Below are positions 31,276 through 39,652 of a stretch of DNA of 64,000 nt, in pieces. A program made the translations under genes and the position numbers. Location of the stretch: positions 1,958,501 to 2,022,500 of the forward strand of contig NZ_CP019437.1 in the NCBI RefSeq assembly GCF_001940525.2, in the 5' to 3' direction. This stretch comes from Thioclava nitratireducens (GTDB lineage: Bacteria; Pseudomonadota; Alphaproteobacteria; Rhodobacterales; Rhodobacteraceae). Each line of letters begins with the position of its first letter. Position 1 is the first letter of the stretch. A model generated the notes under the pieces. That model was not told the origin of the DNA. It was given only the letters and a program-made list of their open reading frames with translations, and ran no database searches.

Positions 31276-32298
31276 ATGCATCTCGCTCGCTTTCCCCGCG
31301 TTCATCTGGCGCATCTGCCGACCCCTCTCGAAAAGCTTGATCGCCTCTCGAAAGAGCTGGGCGGGCCGGAAATCTGGATCAAGCGCGACGACTGCACGGG
31401 CCTGTCGACCGGTGGCAACAAGACGCGCAAGCTGGAATTTCTGATGGCCGAGGCGCAGGCGATGGGCGCCGATACCGTGATGACCCAGGGCGCGACCCAG
31501 TCGAACCACGCACGCCAGACGGCGGCGGCTGCGGCGAAGCTCGGGATGGCCTGCCATATCCTGCTTGAGGATCGCACCGGCTCGAACGACGCCAATTACA
31601 ACGAGAACGGCAACGTGCTTCTCGACCATCTGCATGGGGCGACGACGTCGAAACGGGCGGGCGGCAAGGACATGCAGGCCGAGATGGAGGCGGTCGCCGA
31701 GAAGCTGCGCGGCGAGGGCCGGACGGTCTACGTCATTCCCGGCGGTGGCTCCAACGCGACCGGCGCGCTCGGCTATGTGAACTGCGCCTTCGAACTGGTC
31801 GGGCAGGCGAATGACCGCGGGCTGGTGATCGACCATATCGCGACGGCGACCGGCTCGGCGGGCACGCAGGCCGGGCTGATCACCGGACTCAAGGCGATCA
31901 ATGCCGGGATCCCGCTGACGGGGTTCGGGGTGCGCGCGCCGAAGGACAAGCAGGAGGCCAATGTCTTCGCGTTGGCGCAGAAGACCGCCGAGAAGCTGGG
32001 CTGCCCCGGTGTGGTGGCCCGCGAGGACGTGGTGGCCGATTGCAGCTATGTCGGCGAGGGTTACGGCATCCCGCGAGAGGATACGCTGGAGGCGATCCGC
32101 ATGTTCGCGCAGCTCGAAGGGATCCTTCTCGATCCGGTCTATTCCGGCAAGGGCGCGGCCGGGCTGATCGACTATTGCCGCAAGGGGCATTTCAAGAAAG
32201 GCGAGCGCGTGGTCTTCCTACATACCGGCGGCGCCGCGGCGCTGTTCGGCTACGAGACCGTCTTTGCCGAGGCCAACAAAGCCCTCGTGGTGGCCTGA
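31276..32298 (+). CDS. cuyA: L-cysteate sulfo-lyase / D-cysteine desulfhydrase family enzyme (CuyA-like)
   Basis: PLP-dependent beta-elimination enzyme, 340 residues. The PLP lysine is K49 in [13 protein letters not shown], followed by [15 protein letters not shown] and the phosphate loop GSAGTQAG. N-terminus [20 protein letters not shown] and [15 protein letters not shown] resemble roseobacter CuyA, which splits L-cysteate to pyruvate, ammonia and sulfite; the same fold also includes D-cysteine desulfhydrase and ACC deaminase. The sulfonate importer, HpsN-like enzyme and divergent LysR nearby favour CuyA. RBS AAGGAA lies 6 bases before the ATG. Confidence 0.78.
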   Translation: MHLARFPRVHLAHLPTPLEKLDRLSKELGGPEIWIKRDDCTGLSTGGNKTRKLEFLMAEAQAMGADTVMTQGATQSNHARQTAAAAAKLGMACHILLEDRTGSNDANYNENGNVLLDHLHGATTSKRAGGKDMQAEMEAVAEKLRGEGRTVYVIPGGGSNATGALGYVNCAFELVGQANDRGLVIDHIATATGSAGTQAGLITGLKAINAGIPLTGFGVRAPKDKQEANVFALAQKTAEKLGCPGVVAREDVVADCSYVGEGYGIPREDTLEAIRMFAQLEGILLDPVYSGKGAAGLIDYCRKGHFKKGERVVFLHTGGAAALFGYETVFAEANKALVVA

Positions 32299-32302
32299 GA
32301 TC

Positions 32303-33511
32303 ATGATCCGGCCGCGCTTCTCCAAGAGCTTCACCCAGCAGCCCCCGATCCCAGAGGAGGGGATCGAGGCGGCCGTGGCGGTGATGCGCTCGGGGCGGCT
32401 GCATCGCTACAACCATGCACCCGGCGAGGCGAGCGAGGTGGTGGAGCTGGAGCGCGAATACGCGCAATGGCAGGGCGCGCGCTATTGCCTCGCGGTGGCT
32501 TCGGGCGGACAGGCGATGCAGATCGCCCTGCGCGCCGCGGGGGTGATGCCGGGCGATCGCGTGCTGACCAACGCCTTCACGCTCGCCCCGGTGCCGGGCG
32601 CGATCGCGGCGGTGGGGGGCGTCCCGGTTCTGGTCGAGATCACCGAGGATCTGGTGCTCGACCTCGAAGCGCTGGCGACGAAGGCTGCGCAAAGCGGCGC
32701 GCGGCACCTTCTGCTGTCGCATATGCGCGGTCACCTGTGCGACATGGACCGTCTGATGGAGATCGCGACGGCGCATGGGCTGACCGTGATCGAGGATTGC
32801 GCCCACACGATGGGGGCGCGGTGGAACGATCGGTTGTCCGGCTCTTTCGGGCTGGCGGGGTGTTTCAGCACCCAGACCTACAAGCACATGAATTCCGGCG
32901 AGGGAGGCTTGCTGACCTCGGATGACGCCGAATTCATGGCGCGCGCGACGGTCCTGTCGGGCTCCTACATGAACTACGAGAGCCATGGGGCAGGGCCCGC
33001 GCCCGAGATCTACGACAAGATCCGGCTGGAGACGCCCAACATGTCCGCCCGGATGGACAATCTGCGCGCGGCGATCCTGCGCCCGCAGCTTCGCCAGCTG
33101 GAACAGAGTGTTGCCGCGTGGAACGCGCGCTACGATCTGGTGGCCGATGGGCTGACGCGCTCGCCCGCGATCTGCCTACCGCGTCGGCCGAAGGCGGAAT
33201 TCTATGTCGGCTCCTCGATCCAGTTTCGGGTGCCCGGCCTTGCGCCTGCCGAGGCGGAGGTCCTGATCGCGCGGCTTGCGGAGGCGGGGGTCGAGGTGAA
33301 ATGGTTCGGGGCCGATCAGCCCCGGGGCTTCACCTCCGATCATCGCAGCTGGCGCTACGTCGCTGCGCAGGAGCTGCCCCAGACCGATGCGGTTCTCGCC
33401 AGCCTCTTCGATATGCGCCTGCCGCTGACGTTCAGTATCGAGGATTGCGCGCATCTTGCAGGTCACATCGTCGATGCAGTCGAGAGCGTCCGCGCTAGGG
33501 TGAGCGCATGA
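32303..33511 (+). CDS. DegT/DnrJ/EryC1 family PLP aminotransferase
   Basis: A 402-residue aminotransferase of the family best known for sugar nucleotide amination. PLP-binding K194 lies in TQTYKHMNSGEGGLL; ASGGQAMQIALRAAGV and VIEDCAHTMGA are the other PLP-pocket blocks. It starts 4 bases after the CuyA-like gene and overlaps the racemase gene by 4 bases, so it belongs to this operon rather than to a polysaccharide locus. No sugar-nucleotide genes are nearby; a sulfonate-related amino or keto compound is a reasonable but unproved substrate. Confidence 0.8.
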   Translation: MIRPRFSKSFTQQPPIPEEGIEAAVAVMRSGRLHRYNHAPGEASEVVELEREYAQWQGARYCLAVASGGQAMQIALRAAGVMPGDRVLTNAFTLAPVPGAIAAVGGVPVLVEITEDLVLDLEALATKAAQSGARHLLLSHMRGHLCDMDRLMEIATAHGLTVIEDCAHTMGARWNDRLSGSFGLAGCFSTQTYKHMNSGEGGLLTSDDAEFMARATVLSGSYMNYESHGAGPAPEIYDKIRLETPNMSARMDNLRAAILRPQLRQLEQSVAAWNARYDLVADGLTRSPAICLPRRPKAEFYVGSSIQFRVPGLAPAEAEVLIARLAEAGVEVKWFGADQPRGFTSDHRSWRYVAAQELPQTDAVLASLFDMRLPLTFSIEDCAHLAGHIVDAVESVRARVSA

Positions 33512-34230
33512 TGCGGCGGGTCGGCATTCTGGGCGGTATGGGACCGGAGGCGACGATCCTGGTTATGCAGAAGGTTCTGGCCAGCGTGACGGCGCGCGAC
33601 GATGCCGATCATGTGCCGCTGATCGTGGATCAGAACCCGCAGGTCCCCTCGCGTATCCGCCACCTGATTGAAGGTACGGGCGAAGATCCGGGCCCGGTTC
33701 TCGCCGACATGGCGCGCCGGCTGGTGGCAGGCGGGGCGCAGGCTCTCGCGATCCCCTGCAACACCGCGCATCACTACCTGCCCGCGATCCGCGCGGCGGT
33801 CGACGTGCCGGTGCTCGACATGGTGGAGCTGTCGGTTGCCCGGGCCGCACGCTTGGCCGGGCAGGGTGGTAGGGTCGGCGTTCTTGGCTCACCCGCGCTG
33901 CGCAAGGTGAAACTCTTCGATTCAGCCGCAGCGCGACACGGGCTGGACCTGCGCTACAGCGAGGCGGAAGACGATCTTCTGGCTGCGATCCGCCAGATCA
34001 AGGCGGACGGCCCGCAACCGGGCGCGCGCGAAAAACTGGCGGCCGCCTCGAGCGCGTTGTTCGAGCGCGGCGCAACTGTGCAGATGATCGCCTGCACCGA
34101 ATTTTCGCTTATTCCGGAGGCAGTCTGTCCCCGGACGGACGTATTTGACACGCTCGACGAGCTGGTCAGTGCTATCGTCGCCTTTGCGACCGCACCGGCG
34201 GAGGGGCACAGCGATAGTGGAACGCGATAA
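33508..34230 (+). CDS. Aspartate/glutamate racemase family protein
   Basis: Cofactor-independent two-cysteine racemase, 240 residues. It has the N-terminal GGMGPEAT motif of aspartate racemases, catalytic cysteines C84 (IPCNTAHHY) and C196 (IACTEFSLI), and the nearby DQNPQVPSR loop. It overlaps the aminotransferase gene by 4 bases. Cysteate is the sulfonate analogue of aspartate, so in this cluster it may interconvert D- and L-cysteate; aspartate itself is the default alternative. Confidence 0.82.
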   Translation: MMRRVGILGGMGPEATILVMQKVLASVTARDDADHVPLIVDQNPQVPSRIRHLIEGTGEDPGPVLADMARRLVAGGAQALAIPCNTAHHYLPAIRAAVDVPVLDMVELSVARAARLAGQGGRVGVLGSPALRKVKLFDSAAARHGLDLRYSEAEDDLLAAIRQIKADGPQPGAREKLAAASSALFERGATVQMIACTEFSLIPEAVCPRTDVFDTLDELVSAIVAFATAPAEGHSDSGTR

Positions 34231-34280
34231 CCATCAAAGCGAGAGATACATCTCGCAATGTTACCAACGGAGGTTCTGAC

Positions 34281-35270
34281 ATGAACAAATTCAACAAGAT
34301 CATGATGACGGCGGCGGCCGCGCTGACGCTCTCGACGTCCGCGCTCTGGGCCGAGACGATGACGATCGGGACGTTCAGCGATCCGACCCCGATGAACGCC
34401 GCGCGCGCCGAAAAGGCTTTCGAGAAGGCCACCGGCTGGACGATCGAATGGCGGGTGTTCAACTCGGGCACCGACGTGATCGCAGCCATGGCCTCGGGTG
34501 ATGTCGAGGTCGCGGAACTTGGCTCCTCGCCGCTGGCGATCGCCGCGAGCCAGGGCGTCGACCTGCAAATGTTCATGGTGTCCTACGCGATCGGCGATTC
34601 CGAGAGCCTGATCGCGCATAACGGCTCGGGCATCAAATCGCTGGAAGATCTGAAGGGCAAGCGCGTCGCGGTGCCGGTGGGCTCCACCGCGCATTACTCG
34701 CTGATGGGCGCGATTTCCCATGCCGGGATGAAGGAATCCGATCTGACCATCATCTCTATGCCGCCGGACCAGATCGCCGCCGCATGGGATCAGGGCACGA
34801 TCGACGCCGCTTTCATCTGGCCGCCGGTGCAGACAAATATCCTCGAGACCGGCAGCCGTATCGTGAGCGCCGCCCAAACCGCGAAATGGGGCTATCCGAC
34901 CTTCAACGCATGGACCGTGAACACCAAGTTCGCCGAGTCCCACGAGAAGGAAATGGTGGCCTTCGCCAAGGCGATGAACGCGGCGAACAAGGCCTATCTG
35001 GACGATCCCTCGGCCTGGACGCCCGATAACGAGAAGGTCAAGGAGATCGCCAGCGTGACCGGCGCGGGCGCCGACCAGATCCCCGGCATTCTCAAGGGCT
35101 ACACCTTCGTGCCGCTGTCCGAACAAGTCAGCGACACCTGGCTTGGCAATGCCGCGAACATCATGAAATCGACCGCGGAATTCCTGAAATCCGCGGGCCG
35201 CATCGACAGTGTCGCCGACGATTACTCGGCCTTCGTGAATACGAAGATCGCCGAAGACGCCCTGAAGTGA
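34281..35270 (+). CDS. tauA: Taurine/alkanesulfonate-type ABC transporter substrate-binding protein
   Basis: Periplasmic sulfonate-binding protein, 329 residues, signal peptide to about residue 24 (SALWA). It follows E. coli TauA closely in several blocks: [56 protein letters not shown] and the DDYSAFVN tail. It begins 50 bases after the racemase gene, with GGAGG before the ATG, and is followed by tauB and tauC. The ligand is a small sulfonate by family; which one is not readable. Confidence 0.85.
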   Translation: MNKFNKIMMTAAAALTLSTSALWAETMTIGTFSDPTPMNAARAEKAFEKATGWTIEWRVFNSGTDVIAAMASGDVEVAELGSSPLAIAASQGVDLQMFMVSYAIGDSESLIAHNGSGIKSLEDLKGKRVAVPVGSTAHYSLMGAISHAGMKESDLTIISMPPDQIAAAWDQGTIDAAFIWPPVQTNILETGSRIVSAAQTAKWGYPTFNAWTVNTKFAESHEKEMVAFAKAMNAANKAYLDDPSAWTPDNEKVKEIASVTGAGADQIPGILKGYTFVPLSEQVSDTWLGNAANIMKSTAEFLKSAGRIDSVADDYSAFVNTKIAEDALK

Positions 35271-35334
35271 AACAGTCTTTCCTGCCCGGGTATACGATCC
35301 GGGCAGGACCAAGAAACCGAGAGGGAGCAGCGAC

Positions 35335-36123
35335 GTGGGATTAAATGTCGAGGACGTATCGGTCGTCTATCCAGCGGCGGATGGTCGCCCGCCCGTCGAG
35401 GCCTTGAGCCGGATCAACCTGACAATCGAGGACGATGAATTCGTCGTGGCGCTCGGCGCATCGGGGTGTGGGAAATCCACGCTTCTCAACCTGATCGCGG
35501 GGTTTCTGTCGCCGTCCTCGGGGGCGCTGATGCTCGATGGCGAGCAGGTCTCCGGCCCGGGCGCGGACCGCGCGGTGGTGTTTCAGAAACACGCGCTCCT
35601 GCCGTGGCTGAACGTTTTGGACAACGTGGCTTTCGGCCTGCAGATTCAGGGCGTCGCCGAGGCCGAGCGCAAGAAGGTCGCCAACAGGTTCCTGAGCATG
35701 CTCGGGCTCGACGGGTTTCAGGGCGCGCCGGTGTACTCGCTTTCCGGCGGGATGCAGCAGCGCGTCGGCATCGCCCGCGCGCTTACCTGCGATCCGCGCG
35801 TTCTGCTGATGGACGAGCCGCTGGGCGCGCTCGACGCGCTGACCCGCGAAAAGGCGCAGGAACTGATCCTGAACATCTGGAACGACACCCATAAATCGGT
35901 CTTCTTCATCACGCATAGCGTGGAGGAAGCACTGTTCATGGGCACCAAGCTGGTGGTCATGTCGCCGCGCCCGGGGCGGATCACCCACGTATTCGACCTG
36001 CCGTTCTCGCGGCAGTTTCTCGATGGGATGCCCGCCCGACAGGTGAAGGCCTCCCCGAAATTCATCGAACTTCGCGAAGAAGTCCTGAAGATCATCTTCG
36101 CCGACGAAGAGGCCGCGGCATGA
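35335..36123 (+). CDS. tauB: Taurine/sulfonate ABC transporter ATP-binding protein
   Basis: ATPase of the sulfonate importer, 262 residues from a GTG at 35335 with GAGGGAGCA before it. Walker [10 protein letters not shown] is at residues 41-49, signature [15 protein letters not shown] and Walker [17 protein letters not shown] follow; the [23 protein letters not shown] block is typical of TauB/SsuB ATPases. It overlaps the permease gene by 4 bases. Confidence 0.88.
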   Translation: MGLNVEDVSVVYPAADGRPPVEALSRINLTIEDDEFVVALGASGCGKSTLLNLIAGFLSPSSGALMLDGEQVSGPGADRAVVFQKHALLPWLNVLDNVAFGLQIQGVAEAERKKVANRFLSMLGLDGFQGAPVYSLSGGMQQRVGIARALTCDPRVLLMDEPLGALDALTREKAQELILNIWNDTHKSVFFITHSVEEALFMGTKLVVMSPRPGRITHVFDLPFSRQFLDGMPARQVKASPKFIELREEVLKIIFADEEAAA

Positions 36124-36989
36124 CGGAGCAAACAACTCAAACCCCGACGAAACCGCCCGGACTGTGGGCGCGGATTTCCCGCTCGCGCGCGACCAAGCCC
36201 GGTCAGACCTACGGCGTCCCGGGGCAGGGCAATACGCTGTGGCTCTCGATTGGCTCGATCCTGTTTTTCTTCTTCGTCTGGTGGCTCGTGACCTTCATGG
36301 GCTGGGTGAAGCCGCTCTTCGTGCCCTCGCCGATGGCGATCGTGTCGAAGTTTCTCTCGGTCTGGAGCGACGGCTATACTGGCACCTCGTTTCTCGATCA
36401 CGTAGTGATTTCGACCGTGCGAGTCTTCGGCGCCTTCCTGCTGGCTTGCGTGATCGGGATTCCGTTGGGGCTCGCGATGGGGATGAGCCCGATCATGCGC
36501 GGCATATTCGACCCGCCGATCGAGTTCTACCGGCCGATTCCGCCGCTCGCCTACCTGCCGCTGATGATCATCTGGTTCGGCATCGGCGAGACCTCCAAGG
36601 TCCTGCTGATCTTCCTGTCGGTCTTCGCGCCGGTCGTGCTGGGGGCGCGCTCTGGCGTCAAATCCGCCGCGATCGAGCAGATCCACGCCGCCTATTCCTT
36701 CGGTGCGACACGCTGGCAGGTGATGCGCTATGTCATCATGCCCTCCGCGATGCCGGAGATCCTGACGGCGATGCGGATCGGGGTCGGCTTCGGCTGGACC
36801 ACGCTGGTCGCCGCGGAGATGGTCGCCTCGACCAAGGGGCTTGGCTACATGGTGCTCTCCGCCAGCCAGTTCCTGCAGACACCGGTCGTGATCATGGGGA
36901 TCTTCGTGATCGCCGCGATCGCCTTCGCTTTCGATCTCTTGATGCGCTTCGTCGAGCGTCGCCTCGTGCCCTGGAAGGGCAGAATGTAA
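36120..36989 (+). CDS. tauC: Taurine/sulfonate ABC transporter permease
   Basis: Inner-membrane permease, 289 residues, with a ~40-residue polar N-terminus, about six helices and the TauC/SsuC-type loop ([40 protein letters not shown]). It is coupled to tauB by a 4-base overlap and is followed after 14 bases by the HpsN-like gene, tying import to oxidation. Confidence 0.87.
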   Translation: MTEQTTQTPTKPPGLWARISRSRATKPGQTYGVPGQGNTLWLSIGSILFFFFVWWLVTFMGWVKPLFVPSPMAIVSKFLSVWSDGYTGTSFLDHVVISTVRVFGAFLLACVIGIPLGLAMGMSPIMRGIFDPPIEFYRPIPPLAYLPLMIIWFGIGETSKVLLIFLSVFAPVVLGARSGVKSAAIEQIHAAYSFGATRWQVMRYVIMPSAMPEILTAMRIGVGFGWTTLVAAEMVASTKGLGYMVLSASQFLQTPVVIMGIFVIAAIAFAFDLLMRFVERRLVPWKGRM

Positions 36990-37003
36990 CGGGAAGAACC
37001 ACC

Positions 37004-38314
37004 ATGATCTACTTGAAGAAAGCCGTCCGGACAGCCGAGGCGGATCAGGAAGGCGTGCATGACATCGTCTCGAAGATGCTGGCGAAGATCGCGGCCGGCG
37101 GCGAGGACGCGGCGCGTCACTATGCAAGAGAACTCGACAAATGGACCGGCGAGATCGTCGTCACCCCGGAGCAGCGCGCCGCCGCCAGCGCCGCCGTGCC
37201 CGAGCCGCTCAAGGCCGATATCCAGTTTGCCCATAACAACGTGCGCCGCTTCGCCGAGGCGCAGCGCGCGACGGTCACCGATTGCACGATCGAGATACTT
37301 CCGGGCCTGACCGCCGGGCAGAAGCAGATCCCGGTCTCGGCCACCGGTTGCTACGTGCCCGGCGGGCGCTACAGCCACGTTGCCAGCGCGATCATGACGA
37401 TCACCACTGCCAAGGTCGCGGGCGTGCCCCACATCACCGCCTGTTCGCCGCCGCGGCCCGGTCTCGGCATCCCGCCCGCGATCCTCTACGCGATGGACCT
37501 GTGCGGCGCCGACGTGATCCTTTCGATGGGCGGCGTGCAGGGGGTGGCCGCGATGGCCAATGGTCTGTTCGGCCTGCCAAAGGCGGATATCCTCGTCGGA
37601 CCCGGCAACCAATATGTCGCTGAGGCCAAGCGGATCCTCTTCGGCCAGATCGGCATCGACATGTTCGCTGGCCCGACCGACAGCATGGTGATCGCCGATG
37701 CCACGGCGGATCCCGAGATGGTCGCCTATGATCTGGTGGGGCAGGCGGAGCATGGCTACAACTCGCCCGTCTGGCTCGTCACCTCCGATCGCGCTCTGGC
37801 CGATCAGGTCATGCGCCTCGTGCCGGAGCTGATAGAGACCCTGCCGGAACTCAATCGCCACAGCGCGAAAGCGTCCTGGGCGGATTTCGCGGAAGTCATC
37901 CTGTGCGACGGCGCCGAGGAGATGGCGCGGTTCGCCGATCAACTCGCGCCCGAGCATCTGCACGTGCAGTGTCGGGATCTCGACTGGTGGCTGGCCCGGC
38001 TGAAATCCTACGGCTCGCTGTTTCTCGGCGAAGAGACGACCGTAGCCTTCGGTGACAAGACATCGGGCCCCAATCATGTGCTGCCGACCTCTGGGGCCGC
38101 GCGCTACACTGGCGGGCTCTCGGTGCACAAGTTCATGAAGACGATCACCTGGCAGCGCGCCACCCGCGAGGCGGCCCGACCGCTCGCGGAGGCGACGGCA
38201 CGAATCTCGCGGCTCGAGGGGATGGAGGGGCATGCGCGGTCCGCCGATATCCGGCTTTCCAAGTTCTTCCCCGAGGAACATTTCGACCTGCGTCCGGCGC
38301 AGGTCCAGGGCTGA
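37004..38314 (+). CDS. hpsN: HpsN-like sulfopropanediol dehydrogenase (histidinol dehydrogenase family)
   Basis: NAD-dependent, zinc-containing enzyme of the HisD fold, 436 residues, that oxidises an alcohol through the aldehyde to the acid. Zinc ligands by alignment to HisD are Q247, H250, D351 and H410; catalytic E317/H318 lie in APEHLHVQ. Blocks CYVPGGRYSHVASAIMT, ACSPPRPG and LEGMEGHARSADIRL match the roseobacter HpsN branch (DHPS to sulfolactate) rather than biosynthetic HisD, and no his genes are nearby. An amino alcohol such as cysteinolate is an alternative substrate. ATG at 37004 follows GGGAAGAACC. Confidence 0.8.
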   Translation: MIYLKKAVRTAEADQEGVHDIVSKMLAKIAAGGEDAARHYARELDKWTGEIVVTPEQRAAASAAVPEPLKADIQFAHNNVRRFAEAQRATVTDCTIEILPGLTAGQKQIPVSATGCYVPGGRYSHVASAIMTITTAKVAGVPHITACSPPRPGLGIPPAILYAMDLCGADVILSMGGVQGVAAMANGLFGLPKADILVGPGNQYVAEAKRILFGQIGIDMFAGPTDSMVIADATADPEMVAYDLVGQAEHGYNSPVWLVTSDRALADQVMRLVPELIETLPELNRHSAKASWADFAEVILCDGAEEMARFADQLAPEHLHVQCRDLDWWLARLKSYGSLFLGEETTVAFGDKTSGPNHVLPTSGAARYTGGLSVHKFMKTITWQRATREAARPLAEATARISRLEGMEGHARSADIRLSKFFPEEHFDLRPAQVQG

Positions 38315-38345
38315 CGCGGAGCGCGGACGGAGAAGGGAGGCAGGG

Positions 38346-39110
38346 ATGCCGGAATTGTCCTTCACCCGGGCAGGCAACGGGCCGCCCCTCGTCCTCGTGC
38401 ACGGCTATCTCGGCGGCAGCGCAATGTGGGACGCGCAGCTTGCGCATTTCAGCCCGTTCCGCGATGTCATATGTCCCGATCTCGCGGGGTTCGGGGCAAG
38501 CGCAGCGCTGGAGGCGCCCGAGAGCATCGAAGGTCACGCGCGCATGGTGCTCGGACTTCTCGACCGGCTCGAGGTCGAGCGCTTCGATCTTCTCGGCCAT
38601 TCGATGGGCGGCATGGTCGTGCAGGAGATGATCCGGCTGGCCCCCACGCGCATCCGCAAGCTGATACTCTACGGCACCGGGCCGCGCGGCGTGATGCCGG
38701 GTCGGTTCGAGACGATCGCGCAATCCCGTGAACGGCTTCTGCGCGACGGGGTGCCCGCGACCGCGCGGCGGATCGCGGCGACATGGTTCCGGCAGGGAGA
38801 GGCGGCGGAGGGATTTCCGCTCTGCCTGTCGCTCGGGCAGAAGGCGCGCCAGCAGGCCGCACTCGCAAGCCTCACGGCCTGGGAAGCTTGGGATGGCACG
38901 CCCGCTCTTGGCGCGATCGCAAGCCCGACCCTCGTCCTTTGGGGCAGCCGCGACCGCTCCTATGACTGGACGCAGCCCGAAGCGCTCTGGCGCGGCATCC
39001 CGGGGGCGGATCTCGCCGTGATGCCCGGCTGCGCGCATAACGTTCACATGGAGAAACCGGACCGGTTCAACAGGCTGGTCGGCGATTTCCTCGATGCGGC
39101 AGACTTTTAG
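38346..39110 (+). CDS. Alpha/beta-fold hydrolase
   Basis: A 254-residue serine hydrolase. The nucleophile S86 is in GHSMGG, the oxyanion HGYLGG motif is near residue 20, and catalytic H231 or H234 lies in CAHNVHMEKP. No signal peptide, so cytoplasmic. It starts 31 bases after the HpsN-like gene and is last in the sulfonate operon; it may release a sulfonate from an ester, amide or lactone. Substrate cannot be read from the sequence. Confidence 0.8.
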   Translation: MPELSFTRAGNGPPLVLVHGYLGGSAMWDAQLAHFSPFRDVICPDLAGFGASAALEAPESIEGHARMVLGLLDRLEVERFDLLGHSMGGMVVQEMIRLAPTRIRKLILYGTGPRGVMPGRFETIAQSRERLLRDGVPATARRIAATWFRQGEAAEGFPLCLSLGQKARQQAALASLTAWEAWDGTPALGAIASPTLVLWGSRDRSYDWTQPEALWRGIPGADLAVMPGCAHNVHMEKPDRFNRLVGDFLDAADF

Positions 39111-39143
39111 CAGGACGCTGAAATCGCCGCGCCGCGACGGGAA

Positions 39144-39230
39144 GCCGGAAAACAGAAAGCCCAGAGCGAACTCTGGGCTTTGATCTTTGAAATCAATCTC
39201 TTGCGAGAACTTTGGCTGCCGGCGGTAAGG
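39144..39230 (-). repeat. Copy B of tRNA-Asn 3'-end plus terminator repeat
   Basis: About 87 bases that match 50025-50110 at roughly nine of ten positions with one extra base. It contains the AGCCCAGAG/CTCTGGGCT terminator hairpin and, at 39212-39230, a decayed end of a tRNA-Asn gene (TGGCTGCCGGCGGTAAGG on the plus strand against TGGCTCCGGCGGTAGGG). The rest of the tRNA is absent. Same orientation as the intact copy, so the pair is a direct repeat 10.9 kb apart. Confidence 0.8.
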
Positions 39231-39452
39231 AGTTGATCGGTCTTGCCTTCATGCTTAAGGCATTGCATGCGTTATTGTTTTTCTGCGTGGCCTCTTGGTT
39301 TTTGCTACATCTGGGTGTTCCAGGGCTAGATATTCGAATTCGGCGCGGCAGGGAATTTTTCGGTAGTCCGCACAGGTGATTAAGCCAATAAATCTCCCGG
39401 GTTGATAGAAGGGTCAGCCTAGCGATTTCACCGTCGCCCGCAGCAGGAGCAC
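39231..39452. other. AT-rich gene-free stretch
   Basis: This piece between the repeat and the ATP synthase remnant is visibly more AT-rich than the rest of the window (for example TTATTGTTTTTC) and contains no convincing reading frame, RNA gene or hairpin. It looks like non-functional junction DNA. Confidence 0.5.
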
Positions 39453-39638
39453 CCCGCCGCTACCGTGGCCGGATTTTACTCCGCCGTTGACAAGGCCCGG
39501 ATGCGCGCAATGATCGCCGCTCAGGACAATACCTCCGACACGCTGACCGAGCTGATCCAAACCTCGCGCAGCCTGCGGCAGGACGAAATCACCGAGGAGA
39601 TCGTGGAGCTTGCCACCGCAAGCCTGCCGGTTCGGTAA
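39453..39638 (+). pseudogene. C-terminal remnant of an ATP synthase gamma subunit gene (atpG-like)
   Basis: The frame closed by the TAA at 39636-39638 reads GFYSAVDKARMRAMIAAQDN then LTELIQTSRSLRQDEITEEI, which matches the C-terminal helix of F1 gamma subunits (basic helix ending in xRQxxITxEIxE). The rest of the gene is missing: an in-frame stop lies at 39420 and no start fits. LOG and beta-CASP genes follow directly. It probably came from an alternative N-ATPase type operon rather than the housekeeping atp operon. Recognition is by eye from ~55 residues. Confidence 0.5.
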
Positions 39639-39652
39639 TCGAGGAGGAGCCG

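Noticed and set aside
36164..37003. Reading the HpsN-like protein with a 280-residue N-terminal extension
   Set aside because: The extension lies inside tauC in another frame and has shadow-type composition; a good start exists at 37004.
39144..39230. A second functional tRNA-Asn gene at this site
   Set aside because: Only the last ~18 bases of a tRNA resemble one; D-arm and anticodon arm are absent.
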